Virus record (IMG/VR): IMGVR_UViG_3300042890_002798
Coordinates: 1-58,038 of that record
DNA length: 58,038 nucleotides
Direction: 5' to 3' (one strand)
Origin: a virus
The position numbers were made by a program, and so were the translations under genes. Under the pieces are notes generated by a model. The model was not told the DNA's origin. It searched no databases and was given only the letters and a program-made list of their open reading frames with translations. Shown here piece by piece: positions 50,545 through 58,038 of this stretch (the stretch's first letter is position 1; each line of letters opens with the position of its first letter).

Positions 50545-51900
50545 ATGGCACATCCGTATAAATCAGAAGCGAAAGCTGGTCACAGCAAGAAGCTTGCGAG
50601 CTATGGCGCAAAGAAAGAAGCGAAGAACTGGGCTGGCGAAAAGGCGTTGAACACCGACCGTCAGGCCGGCATGGACATCATTGAAGAAGAGCCGTCCCTG
50701 TCCAAAAAGACCATGGACCGCATCATGCGCAAGGCTGGCGGTTCCGTTAAGGGCAAGGATGCTGTCAAGCGTCTGGATAAGGTTTCCCGCAAGGGCAAGC
50801 GCCTGAAGGCTGCCGATGGTCTCCCGTCCATTGAGGAGCAGCTTAAATCGGCTGAGCGTCTGAAGGAAATCCGCGCCCGCAAGATGCCGGAAGAGGGTCC
50901 GACGCGCGAGGAAGCCGAGAGCATCAATCGCAAACAGCGTTATTCCATTGAGGATCTGGCTGCTCCCGGTCGCAAGAAGGGCGGCAAGGTCTCCCACATG
51001 GAATGGGAACATTCCAAGAAAGATTTGGCCCAGGATCGCAAGCTGGCCAAAAAGCACGGCATGTCGCTTGAGAAATGGGAAAAGTCAAAGCTTGACGAAA
51101 AGCATGACAAGCAGCAGTCGACCGAAGGTCTAAAGAAGGGCGGTCGCGCCATGCGTGGCTCCGGTGGTCCGGTTGCTCCGAAGACGAAGTCCTACACTTC
51201 TGAGAACAAAGTCACCAAATCGGCCAAATCCGGCGATCGCATGGGCGCTCTTACGGAGGCCGCAAGGACGACTGATCGGGTTAAGAAGTTTGGCGGTGGT
51301 GGTCTGACTGAAGAAAAGTCCACGAGCAAGAAAGCCGGCAAGGCCACTAATCTGACGATTAACATTGGTGGTCCCGGTCAGGGTGGCGCGCAGCCGATGC
51401 CGCCGGCTCCTGCTATGCCGCCTGCTCCTCCGCCGCCTCCGCCCATGCCTCCGATGGGACCGCCGATGGGTGGAATGCCGCCTATGGGTCCGATGGGTGG
51501 TGGTATGCCTCCTATGGGCGGAATGCCTCCGATGGGTGGCGCTCCGATGATGCGTCAGTCTGGTGGCCGCGTTGGCAAACAGATTGGTGGCGGCATGATG
51601 GGCGCTTCGGCTCCGGGTTTCGCCAGCAATGTCCCGCCGATGGGCATGGGTTATGGCCAGCAGATGGATAATCAGCAGGTCAATCCGATGGATCTGATTG
51701 CTCTTGGCAATGCGCTTCGTAGCGGTGGCATGGGAATGGGAACGGGCATGGCTCCGCGCGGCTTCAAGAAGGGCGGTCGAGTCAATCCTGACGTTCCGGT
51801 CAAGCAGCCGGGTCGAACGGCTGAGGGCTACGCGAAAATGGATTATGGCTCTGTTAGCGGTAAGGGCCGCCGCCAAAAGATCCTTGCGCAGGAAGACTGA
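50545..51900 (+). CDS. Basic GG-motif protein with Pro/Met/Gly low-complexity region
   Basis: The product is 451 aa. The N-terminal two-thirds are Lys/Arg-rich and charged, with KAGGSV, KKGGKV and KKGGRA motifs. Residues about 283-334 are [11 protein letters not shown] repeats. Then [13 protein letters not shown] and KKGGRV motifs appear. The composition suggests disorder and nucleic-acid contact, possibly an internal head protein. It is followed after 2 bases by a small HTH gene. No enzymatic motif is visible. Confidence 0.75.
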   Translation: MAHPYKSEAKAGHSKKLASYGAKKEAKNWAGEKALNTDRQAGMDIIEEEPSLSKKTMDRIMRKAGGSVKGKDAVKRLDKVSRKGKRLKAADGLPSIEEQLKSAERLKEIRARKMPEEGPTREEAESINRKQRYSIEDLAAPGRKKGGKVSHMEWEHSKKDLAQDRKLAKKHGMSLEKWEKSKLDEKHDKQQSTEGLKKGGRAMRGSGGPVAPKTKSYTSENKVTKSAKSGDRMGALTEAARTTDRVKKFGGGGLTEEKSTSKKAGKATNLTINIGGPGQGGAQPMPPAPAMPPAPPPPPPMPPMGPPMGGMPPMGPMGGGMPPMGGMPPMGGAPMMRQSGGRVGKQIGGGMMGASAPGFASNVPPMGMGYGQQMDNQQVNPMDLIALGNALRSGGMGMGTGMAPRGFKKGGRVNPDVPVKQPGRTAEGYAKMDYGSVSGKGRRQKILAQED

Positions 51901-51902
51901 TC

Positions 51903-52055
51903 ATGGGCAGAAGGCCGAAGTTTGACAGGAATGAAAAGATCCTCGCAATGCGGCTTTCTGGCGTGACCTATAAAGAAATAGCCTCTGCCTTTGGGATAAC
52001 TAAAGGCAGGGCTTTTCAGATTTGCAAATATATGATGGAAAAAAGAGGAGGCTAA
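51903..52055 (+). CDS. Small HTH protein
   Basis: The product is 50 aa. LSGVTYKEIASAFGITKGRA is a resolvase-type HTH (two helices joined by a tight turn), preceded by a basic start MGRRPKFDRNEK. It is tightly packed between two structural genes and ends where the next gene's ribosome site lies. A DNA-binding regulator of late genes is possible. Confidence 0.65.
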   Translation: MGRRPKFDRNEKILAMRLSGVTYKEIASAFGITKGRAFQICKYMMEKRGG

Positions 52056-52056
52056 A

Positions 52057-52260
52057 ACGAATCTCGATCTGCGATTTTATCGGGAGTTGGAAGACAGAAT
52101 TTCCAGTGAATTAGAAAAGCTCGCTGCTGAATTAATCGCTGGAAAGGCAGTTGATTGGCCTGATTATAAAATGAGGGTTGGTCGGCTGAAGGGTATGCAA
52201 GAAGCTCTTGCATTCGCAAAAGAAGTCCAAAAAGAAGTTTTGGGCGTTGAAAGGAAGTAA
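52057..52260 (+). CDS. Small helical phage protein with apparent ACG start
   Basis: The frame reads NLDLRFYRELEDRISSELEK, then LAAELIAGKAVDWPDYKMRV and ends at 52260. No ATG, GTG or TTG lies at its beginning. A perfect AGGAGG (52046-52051) sits 5 bases before an ACG at 52057, exactly where an ATG is expected. Either ACG is used, or an ATG mutated to ACG. An internal TTG at 52087 is the first standard start. Similar N-terminal sequences begin at this point in related small phage proteins, from memory. Confidence 0.65.
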   Translation, partial: TNLDLRFYRELEDRISSELEKLAAELIAGKAVDWPDYKMRVGRLKGMQEALAFAKEVQKEVLGVERK

Positions 52261-52263
52261 GCC

Positions 52264-52680
52264 ATGCCGGCTTTACAGATGTTGCATGATCGCGATCCAA
52301 AAGAAGCTCTTTTGGAGAAGGTAGGCGATCTTTCTGGTATTGAGATATTTGGATCAGACGTTCTGGTTGCCATATATCGCAGGCCAGAAAAAACAAAATC
52401 GGGTATTATTCTTGCGGATTCCACCAGATCAGAGGATCGGTGGCAATCAAAATGCTTTTTGGTCCTTAAATTAGGTCCGACAGCCTATCTGGATGATGAG
52501 GGAAATCGTTTCAGGGACATTAAAGAGGGCGATTGGGTCGTAGCGCGCTGCTCGGACGGCTGGGAAGTCACTCTGAATACCCTGAAAACAGGAATTTCCA
52601 AGGAAGACACGGTTTCTTGCCGGATTTTCTCCGATCACGCAATCCGCGCCCGTGTCGCTGACCCTGATTCCATCTACTGA
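52264..52680 (+). CDS. GroES-like co-chaperonin homologue
   Basis: The product is 138 aa. GSDVLVAIYRRPEKTKSGII, then LADSTRSEDRWQSKCFLV, then FRDIKEGDWVVARCSDGWEV follow the GroES order (mobile loop, then beta-barrel). As with T4 gp31, it could pair with host GroEL to fold the capsid protein. It sits directly before the scaffold gene, which fits head assembly. Confidence 0.84.
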   Translation: MPALQMLHDRDPKEALLEKVGDLSGIEIFGSDVLVAIYRRPEKTKSGIILADSTRSEDRWQSKCFLVLKLGPTAYLDDEGNRFRDIKEGDWVVARCSDGWEVTLNTLKTGISKEDTVSCRIFSDHAIRARVADPDSIY

Positions 52681-52690
52681 GGGCTGAAAA

Positions 52691-53638
52691 ATGGAAGATA
52701 TTGAAGAAAATTTGGGTGAAACCGTCAAATTGGACGAAGATCCCTCTGTTGTTGTTGAGATTGAAGAGCCAAAATCCGAAAAAAAGGCTAAAAACGAGCC
52801 TGATGAGCGTGAAGTTGCTCTTAATGAGATGCGCGCTCAGTATGAAGAGCAGAAAAAGCGCCTTGAGATTGAGCGTAGAGCCCGTGAACAGGCTGAACAA
52901 TATGCCTACCAGCAGGCAAAGCAGGCTCACAGCGCCCGCGCAGAGGCAGAAGACAGCAATCTCCGCACTATTTTGAACGCCATCGCTGCCGACGAGCAGG
53001 TTGCGACAAATGCAGAGCGTGTTTACGCGGATGCTGTGGCTACAGGCGATACCGCACTGGCTGCCAAGGCTCAGCGTGAGATGGCCAGAGTTGAGGCTCG
53101 ATTGCTTCAGCTCGAAAATGGCAAGCGAGCGCTTGAGGAAAGGCTACAGACCGCCGAGGGCAGGGTATCTGAGCCCGAAATGCCCAGGTTTGCGCCTCAA
53201 CAGCCGGCTGATCCTGTTGAGATGTATGCTTCCCGGCTAACGCCCAAAAGCGCAGCCTGGCTAAGATCGCATCCTGAAGCGGCCAATTCAATTAATAAGC
53301 TCACGGCGGCGCATACTGCTGCGGTAGAGCTTGAAGGAATTGAAGCAGAGTCTCCGGAATACTTTGCTTACATTGAGAGCAAGCTTGGTTATTCCGGTGG
53401 CGGGAGAGACAGCAAGAGCGAACCCAGAAGGTCTAAATCCAATATAAGTTCAGCGCCGGTTTCTTCGTCAAGCTCCATGATGGCTCCGCGTTCCAGCGGA
53501 TCATCTGGTTCTATTACGCTGAGCCCTGCTGAAGTTGAAATGGCCATGCTGGCTGAGCCTGATTTGCCGCGTGAGAAAGCTCTGGAAGCTTATGCCCGGA
53601 ACAAACAGGCGCTTCTCCGCGAAGGCAAACTTAATTAA
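52691..53638 (+). CDS. Head scaffolding protein
   Basis: The product is 315 aa, acidic at the N-terminus, then a long Ala/Glu/Arg coiled coil (RAREQAEQYAYQQAKQAHSA), a Ser-rich linker (SSAPVSSSSSMMAPRSSGSS) and a helical C-terminus (ALEAYARNKQALLREGK) that would bind coat protein. The position upstream of the capsid gene and the composition are typical. No protease domain is seen. Confidence 0.82.
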   Translation: MEDIEENLGETVKLDEDPSVVVEIEEPKSEKKAKNEPDEREVALNEMRAQYEEQKKRLEIERRAREQAEQYAYQQAKQAHSARAEAEDSNLRTILNAIAADEQVATNAERVYADAVATGDTALAAKAQREMARVEARLLQLENGKRALEERLQTAEGRVSEPEMPRFAPQQPADPVEMYASRLTPKSAAWLRSHPEAANSINKLTAAHTAAVELEGIEAESPEYFAYIESKLGYSGGGRDSKSEPRRSKSNISSAPVSSSSSMMAPRSSGSSGSITLSPAEVEMAMLAEPDLPREKALEAYARNKQALLREGKLN

Positions 53639-53649
53639 GGATTTGGACA

Positions 53650-54201
53650 ATGACTGGTTTTGAAAACATCGACATCCCGGATATCCGTTCCTCTGAAGCC
53701 CGTGCTGCATCTCGCGAACCGAAGGCGAGGCCGAAACTGGACTCTACTTCGTCTTCTCTTGCGCGTGCGGAAGCCCGTTTGCGGGAAATCCGTGAAAGCC
53801 TGCCGGAGGGCGGTGCGCTTCGAGACAAATTCTGGGCTCCCCAAGCTCCGGCAGGATGGACTTATGAATGGAAAGTCCGGACGGTTATGAATGAAGAGCA
53901 ATCATCGTATATCGTTGAATTGGCTCGAAATGGCTGGGAAGCTGTCCCGTTGAGCCGCCATCCTGACATGATGCCGGCAGGTTGGAAGGGCGATACGATT
54001 GAGGTTGAGGGTCTGGTTCTTATGGAGCGCCCGTCTGTTCTGACAGAAGAAGACCGCGCTGCTGAGGTACGGGCTGCCCGTGAAGCTGTAGCCACAAAAG
54101 AGGCACAACTTCGGGATGGCAGGGCTAGCGATCTGGGCAAGCGCGAGGTTCAGCGCTTCTCGAAAAGCCGCTCTCCGATTAATATTCCGGGTGACGAATA
54201 A
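53650..54201 (+). CDS. Head-region conserved protein
   Basis: The product is 183 aa. The N-terminus and C-terminus are charged and probably helical; the centre (GWTYEWKVRTVMNEEQSSYI, then VELARNGWEAVP) is a small beta domain. It lies between scaffold and capsid-proximal genes. A minor head or assembly role is inferred. Confidence 0.72.
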   Translation: MTGFENIDIPDIRSSEARAASREPKARPKLDSTSSSLARAEARLREIRESLPEGGALRDKFWAPQAPAGWTYEWKVRTVMNEEQSSYIVELARNGWEAVPLSRHPDMMPAGWKGDTIEVEGLVLMERPSVLTEEDRAAEVRAAREAVATKEAQLRDGRASDLGKREVQRFSKSRSPINIPGDE

Positions 54202-54208
54202 GCAATTG

Positions 54209-54237
54209 TTGACTTGAAAGTCAATAAAGGCTAAATA
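54209..54237 (+). promoter_or_regulatory. Inverted repeat and weak promoter-like site
   Basis: TTGACTT and AAGTCAA (54209-54215 and 54218-54224) form a perfect palindrome. TTGACT with a 17-base spacer and TAAATA (54232-54237) gives a weak promoter. It lies just after the 53650 gene and before the terminator at 54285. Confidence 0.35.
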
Positions 54238-54284
54238 TTCGCAGACTACGGAATTCTGTCTAGTAATAGACAAAAGAATTAGGT

Positions 54285-54313
54285 GGGGACCGCAGGGTTG
54301 GTCCCTCCTTTTA
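54285..54313 (+). terminator. Terminator upstream of capsid genes
   Basis: GGGACC (54286-54291) and GGTCCC (54300-54305), with an 8-base loop and TCCTTTTAT after. It separates the scaffold transcript from the capsid transcript, and may lower read-through to the capsid genes or protect their mRNA 5' end. Confidence 0.6.
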
Positions 54314-54409
54314 TAAAGTCGATCCGCGCCGGATTGGCATTCATCTTCTCCGCTAAAATCTCCCACGCGCTGTTGGCGATTAGGCACTCTCTGAATTCAG
54401 GAGGGTGTG

Positions 54410-55045
54410 TTGACAAACACCTTTGCTCCCTTCGGATTCCGTCCAGTTTCGACCAGCAATGGCCCGATCAACTGGCGTGTTTCCACTCGTCGCGTCGCGG
54501 CGGGAAATTCTACGCCCATCTATAAGGGCGACGTTGTCATGCCGGTAGTTGGCACGCCGACGGGTTATATTACGCTTGGCGTTCCTGGCACGATTGCCGC
54601 GACGGTTCCTGCCGCCGGCATCTTCTGGGGCTGCCAGTATCTTTCGACGACGCAGAAGCGGACGGTCTGGTCTCAGTATTGGCCCGGTTCTGACGCGACT
54701 GGCGACGTTATTGCGTTTGTGATTGACGATCCGAATGCTCGCTTTGTCGTTCAGACGAGCGGTTCTTCGTTCCAGATCACTGGCACTAACTCCGCCTTCA
54801 CGTCGTCTCCGGTTGGCCAGTATGCCACGTTCAACGCGGGCGCTGGTTCGGCCACCACGCAGCAGTCTGGCCAGTATCTTGATACGGTCGGAAGCACGGC
54901 TGCCTATCCGTTCATTATCACGGACATGGTCATTGACCCGCCGGGAGCTAATGGCACGGATGCGACGAGCAACTACAACTATGTGGTTGTCGGCTTCAAC
55001 AACGAGTGGCTGCGCAGCAATGCGGGCGTCACTGGCATCAGCTAA
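54410..55045 (+). CDS. Head decoration-like structural protein
   Basis: The product is about 211 aa. AGGAGG at 54399-54404 supports the TTG at 54410 (5 bases) over the GTG at 54407 (2 bases). The protein is beta-rich (TNTFAPFGFRPVSTSNGP, then GDVVMPVVGTPTGYITLGVP), of a type often encoded next to capsid proteins in podovirus-like phages. Codon use is GC-rich as in the capsid gene, consistent with high expression. Confidence 0.76.
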   Translation: MTNTFAPFGFRPVSTSNGPINWRVSTRRVAAGNSTPIYKGDVVMPVVGTPTGYITLGVPGTIAATVPAAGIFWGCQYLSTTQKRTVWSQYWPGSDATGDVIAFVIDDPNARFVVQTSGSSFQITGTNSAFTSSPVGQYATFNAGAGSATTQQSGQYLDTVGSTAAYPFIITDMVIDPPGANGTDATSNYNYVVVGFNNEWLRSNAGVTGIS

Positions 55046-55058
55046 GGAGTAGAGACCA

Positions 55059-55970
55059 ATGGCTGTTAATCTTAGCGCCATCCGCGATCTGCTCCTTCCG
55101 GGCCTTCGCGGTGTTGAGGGTAAGTATCCTCAGATCCCGAGTCAGTGGGACAAGGTCTTTGAAAAGGCCAAGTCCAACATGGCTCTCGAGCGTACCGCTG
55201 AAATGCGTTACCTCGGCCTTGCCGCCATCAAGACTGAAGGCGGTGCGGTTAGCTTCGACAACAACGCTTCCGAGCGTTACGTCTATAATCAGGAGCATTA
55301 CGAGATCGGTCTCGGCTACGCGATCACTCGTAAGGCGATTGATGACAACCTGTATAAGACCCAGTTCACGCCCACGAATCTTGGCCTGATCGAGTCCTTC
55401 GGTCAGACGAAGGAAATCTATGGCGCGAACATTCTTAACACGGCGACGACGTATAACTCGGCGGTCGGCGGTGACGGTGTTGCTCTCTGCTCCACCTCGC
55501 ATCCGATTGACGGCGGCGTTGTTGCTAATCGCCCGACTGTCGACGTTGATCTTAACGAAGCCTCGCTGCTTAACGGTATGATCAGCATTCGTCAGAACTT
55601 CAAGGACATCGCCGGCCTGAAGATGTTTGCGCGTGGTCGCAAGCTCATCATTCCGCCGACCCTTGAGCCGACGGCGATTCGCCTTACCAAGACGGAACTC
55701 CGTCCGGGCACGGCAAACAACGACGTCAACGCGATCCATACGACCGCAGGCGGTCTGCCGGAAGGCTACATGGTCAACGACTTCCTGACTTCGACGAAGG
55801 CCTGGTTCCTTCTGACGAATATCAAGGGTCTTGTCTACATGGAGCGTATCCCGTACGAAATGGATATGCAGGTAGACTTCACCACGGATAATTTGCTAGT
55901 GAAGGGATATGAACGTTATAGTTTCGGCTACTACAATTGGCGCTCAATTTTTGGTAGCTTCCCGACCTAA
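55059..55970 (+). CDS. Major capsid protein (Mu gpT-like)
   Basis: The product is 303 aa. NLSAIRDLLLPGLRGVEGKY, then FDNNASERYVYNQEHYEIGL, then AITRKAIDDNLY fit the gpT-type HK97-fold capsid family. The length is right, the Shine-Dalgarno AAGGAG is strong, and codon use is GC-rich with few rare codons. No maturation protease was found nearby, so processing is doubtful. Confidence 0.9.
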   Translation: MAVNLSAIRDLLLPGLRGVEGKYPQIPSQWDKVFEKAKSNMALERTAEMRYLGLAAIKTEGGAVSFDNNASERYVYNQEHYEIGLGYAITRKAIDDNLYKTQFTPTNLGLIESFGQTKEIYGANILNTATTYNSAVGGDGVALCSTSHPIDGGVVANRPTVDVDLNEASLLNGMISIRQNFKDIAGLKMFARGRKLIIPPTLEPTAIRLTKTELRPGTANNDVNAIHTTAGGLPEGYMVNDFLTSTKAWFLLTNIKGLVYMERIPYEMDMQVDFTTDNLLVKGYERYSFGYYNWRSIFGSFPT

Positions 55971-55976
55971 TTGATT

Positions 55977-56019
55977 TAAGTCGCTGTATTTATTCAACAA
56001 TGCAGCGACTTAATATTTT
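55977..56019 (+). terminator. Terminator-like hairpin after capsid gene
   Basis: TAAGTCGCTG (55977-55986) pairs with CAGCGACTTA (56003-56012), 10 bp with a 16-base loop, followed by ATATTTTC. It probably ends most capsid transcripts and isolates the following endonuclease unit. Confidence 0.7.
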
Positions 56020-56030
56020 CGGGTGTTGGC

Positions 56031-56059
56031 TTTACATTATCATTAAGCCAAAGTATAAT
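56031..56059 (+). promoter_or_regulatory. Strong promoter of the endonuclease gene
   Basis: TTTACA (56031-56036), a 17-base spacer and a perfect TATAAT (56054-56059), 33 bases before the ATG at 56093. It has the best -10 box of the promoter candidates listed. Confidence 0.72.
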
Positions 56060-56092
56060 CTTCAAATCGTAGCTACGATTGGGAGATATGCG

Positions 56093-56737
56093 ATGGTAAA
56101 AAATGTAGAGCTGACATTCGAAGAATTGTCCAATGTTTTGAGTTATGACGCCTATTCAGGTTCTTTTACCTGGAAGGTGACAATTAACTCCAGAGCTAAG
56201 GCAGGAGAAAAAGCAGGCGTTTGGCAGCGTATGCAAAATGGCAAAGATTATTTTTCGATCACTTATAAGGGTCGAAAGTTATCTGGAGCCCAGCTTGCAT
56301 GGTTGCTTCATCATGGCGAATGGCCAGATAGGTCAACCTTCTTCATTGATGGCGACACGACAAATCTTCGGATATCAAACATCAAGCTAGCTGATTACAA
56401 GGCAGAGCGGGTTGTTAGAGAAGATGGTTCTACTCGCTATAAAATGTCTAAGGATCAGCAACGACACTATGGCTTGATGCGCTATTATGGAATGTCTGTT
56501 GGCGAATATGCCGAGATGTTTCGGAAGCAGGATGGCAAATGCGCCATCTGCAATCAGCCGGAAACTGATAAAGATCGTCATGGGAACATTCGTGTTCTAG
56601 CAGTCGATCACTGTCATGCTACTGGCGCTGTTCGGGAACTTCTTTGCTATGCCTGCAATAGTATGCTTGGGCAAGCCAAAGATAACATTGATGTTTTACT
56701 TGCTGGTGCTGAGTATCTCAAAAAGCATTCAGCTTAA
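56093..56737 (+). CDS. HNH/endonuclease VII-type homing endonuclease
   Basis: The product is 214 aa. The start at 56093 follows GGGAG at a 7-base spacing. Residues about 1-100 resemble the DNA-binding part of HNH_3 homing enzymes (LTFEELSNVLSYDAYSGSFT, then AQLAWLLHHGEWP). Residues about 130-214 match recombination endonuclease VII (CAICNQPE, then LAVDHCHATGAVRELLCYAC, then NSMLGQAKDN). It is AT-rich, has its own promoter and follows a terminator between capsid and fibre genes, so it looks like an inserted mobile gene; T4 gp49-like resolvase work is an alternative. Confidence 0.88.
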   Translation: MVKNVELTFEELSNVLSYDAYSGSFTWKVTINSRAKAGEKAGVWQRMQNGKDYFSITYKGRKLSGAQLAWLLHHGEWPDRSTFFIDGDTTNLRISNIKLADYKAERVVREDGSTRYKMSKDQQRHYGLMRYYGMSVGEYAEMFRKQDGKCAICNQPETDKDRHGNIRVLAVDHCHATGAVRELLCYACNSMLGQAKDNIDVLLAGAEYLKKHSA

Positions 56738-56762
56738 CGCACAACCCCAAAGGATGTGAATA

Positions 56763-57821
56763 ATGGCACTTACCAATTTTCCCAACGGCATTACCTCTTT
56801 CGGTGTGCCGGTCGTTGGTGGCGTTGGCGGCATTCCGCTGACTGGCACCTGGTGGTTTGTTAACCCGGCTTCGGGTTCTGACGCCTATGATGGGCAGTCT
56901 CCCGAGACGCCTTTCCAGACGATTTATGCTGCCTATCAGGCTGCGGCTGACGGCAATAACGACGTTATTGTCCTGATCGGCAACGGTGCGACCAGCGGCA
57001 CGGCGCGTCTTTCTCTTGCGAATGCGCAGGCGGCAAACAGCGCTGCGACGAGCGGCTCTCTTATTTGGGCGAAGAATGCTCTTCACCTGATTGGCGAGGG
57101 TTCTCCGACCGGCATCAGCAATCGCGCGCGCATGGCTCCGCCGACAACCTATACGGCCGCGACCTTCCTTAATAGTCAGCCGGTTGCTTCGACGCCGGTT
57201 GTGAAGGTCACTGGCTCTGGATGTATCTTTGCGAACTTCCAGATCTGGGGTGGTTTCTCGACGGGTAATGCCGGTATGATTACCTGGCAGGACGAGGGCA
57301 ATCGTAACTATTACGCCAGCGTCCATTTTGCTGGTCAGTCTGACGCAGCTTCGGCTGGCGGCACGGCTTCGCGTTCGCTGGTTCTTTCCGGCGGCGGCGA
57401 GCATGTGTTTCAGGACTGCACTGTTGGCGTTGATACTGTTCAGCGCACGACGGGCGTTACGCGCACGCTTGAGTTCAAGGACGGCACGGCTCGCAACTCG
57501 TTCCTTGGTTGCGTATTCCCGGTCACGCTGGCGTCTGCTTCGGCTGCTTCTCGGACGATCTACACGGCTGCTGCGGCGGCTGCGGATCGCTGGCAGCGGT
57601 TTGATGGCTGCACGTTCATCAACGCGGTTGGCTCGGGTTCAACGGCCCAGACGGCTCTTGTCGATCTGGCTGCCTCGACGGGTGGCGTTGTCATCCTGAA
57701 GAACTCGACGGCTGTTGGTTCGACGGATCTGTTCGCGAATGCGACGACTGCCGGCCAGATGTATATCGACGGTGGCGCTCCGACTGCGGCTACCACGGCC
57801 CTTGCTGTTAATCCGGCCTAA
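56763..57821 (+). CDS. Beta-helix head fibre-like structural protein
   Basis: The product is 352 aa. N-terminus ALTNFPNGITSFGVPVVGG resembles the capsid-binding start of head proteins, then FVNPASGSDAYDGQSPETPF begins a parallel beta-helix-like domain that continues to about residue 330. Codon use is GC-rich, like the capsid gene. It is probably a head fibre or decoration protein, inferred from neighbours and fold pattern. Confidence 0.75.
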   Translation: MALTNFPNGITSFGVPVVGGVGGIPLTGTWWFVNPASGSDAYDGQSPETPFQTIYAAYQAAADGNNDVIVLIGNGATSGTARLSLANAQAANSAATSGSLIWAKNALHLIGEGSPTGISNRARMAPPTTYTAATFLNSQPVASTPVVKVTGSGCIFANFQIWGGFSTGNAGMITWQDEGNRNYYASVHFAGQSDAASAGGTASRSLVLSGGGEHVFQDCTVGVDTVQRTTGVTRTLEFKDGTARNSFLGCVFPVTLASASAASRTIYTAAAAAADRWQRFDGCTFINAVGSGSTAQTALVDLAASTGGVVILKNSTAVGSTDLFANATTAGQMYIDGGAPTAATTALAVNPA

Positions 57822-57845
57822 TCCCAAAGATTAAGGAGATAGAAT

Positions 57846-58038
57846 ATGAAAGCTCATTACAAGAAGGGTGGCTCGGTTGAGCCCCAGGGCAAGATGGTTG
57901 CCAACCCGACTCCGTCCGATGTTTACGCCGGCGAAGATTCGGAAGTTGTGAAGTCTGCCAAGAAGCGCAAGAAGGGCGGCAAGGTTTGTGGCCCAATGGC
58001 CATGAAGCGCGCTGACCGCAAGCCGCGCAAGTCTGGCG
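57846..58038 (+). CDS. Small basic GG-motif protein, 5' part
   Basis: It begins MKAHYKKGGSVEPQGKMVA after AAGGAGATAGAAT and is open to the last base. On the closed circle it continues from position 128 and stops at 198, giving about 86 aa. It contains KKGGSV, KKGGKV and KSGGKV motifs. Function is unknown. Confidence 0.8.
   Translation, partial: MKAHYKKGGSVEPQGKMVANPTPSDVYAGEDSEVVKSAKKRKKGGKVCGPMAMKRADRKPRKSG
57912..58038. repeat. Right copy of 127-bp terminal redundancy
   Basis: Identical to positions 1-127. The reading frame of the small basic protein is continuous across the overlap, which supports a closed circular assembly. Confidence 0.93.

Noticed and set aside
51130-51876. 248-codon minus-strand frame rich in His and Arg
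   Set aside because: It is the complement of the PPMGG repeat; composition is produced by that repeat.
54380-55739. Long minus-strand frames opposite the decoration and capsid genes
   Set aside because: GC-rich, highly expressed capsid genes leave open antisense frames; no ribosome sites or recognisable motifs.
1-58038. Lysogeny genes, CRISPR array, tRNA genes, diversity-generating retroelement
   Set aside because: No integrase, CI-like repressor, reverse transcriptase, repeat-spacer array or tRNA-like cloverleaf was recognised by reading; a tRNA scan could still find a degenerate one.

Overview
The window is a complete genome of a tailed, short-tailed (podovirus-like) phage. Bases 1-127 are repeated exactly at 57912-58038, so the contig closes into a circle of about 57.9 kb, and one small gene runs across the junction. 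The virion set is P22/SU10-like: terminase pair, about 750-aa portal, scaffold, Mu gpT-like capsid, gp4-like adaptor, three tandem head-tail adaptors, gp10-like nozzle, fibres, a beta-helix tailspike and two very large internal proteins. I see no sheath, tape measure, integrase, CI-like repressor, tRNA or CRISPR array. An alphaproteobacterial host is likely, because the phage carries a GcrA-type cell-cycle regulator and a GapR/DUF2312 protein, both families characteristic of Alphaproteobacteria, plus a ClpP-like SAC-motif protein.

Layout. (1) From about 37.1 kb through the junction to 24.9 kb runs the plus-strand late region: a ParB-methyltransferase fusion, TerS/TerL, small genes with GapR-like and DnaA-domain-IV proteins, an antisense three-gene island (43.0-44.5 kb, HTH-metallophosphoesterase), portal, two repeat-rich structural proteins, GroES-like, scaffold, capsid, an inserted endonuclease VII-type gene, head fibre, fibres and tailspike, adaptors, nozzle, internal virion proteins and lysis cassette. 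(2) From 25.0 to 30.0 kb is a minus-strand early operon: YqaJ exonuclease, ERF annealing protein, SSB-like protein, two HNH genes, RHH and sigma-region-4-like regulators, small exported proteins and the ClpP-like protein. (3) From 30.1 to 35.7 kb is a plus-strand early operon: VRR-NUC, GcrA-like, a probable structured RNA, dCTP deaminase, DUF3310 and SF2 helicase, ended by a strong terminator. (4) From 35.7 to 37.0 kb are four small minus-strand genes. Divergent promoters with TTGACA boxes sit at 30.07-30.17 kb and 37.02-37.09 kb.

How it may work. No DNA polymerase, primase, replicative DnaB-type helicase or RNA polymerase was recognised, so replication and transcription probably use host machinery. 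GcrA, GapR, a free DnaA DNA-binding domain and a ParB-methyltransferase in one genome suggest that the phage redirects the host chromosome-cycle circuit. YqaJ/ERF would make concatemers for headful packaging by TerL. Many predicted virion proteins carry a short recurring GG-basic-hydrophobic motif that no annotated domain explains.
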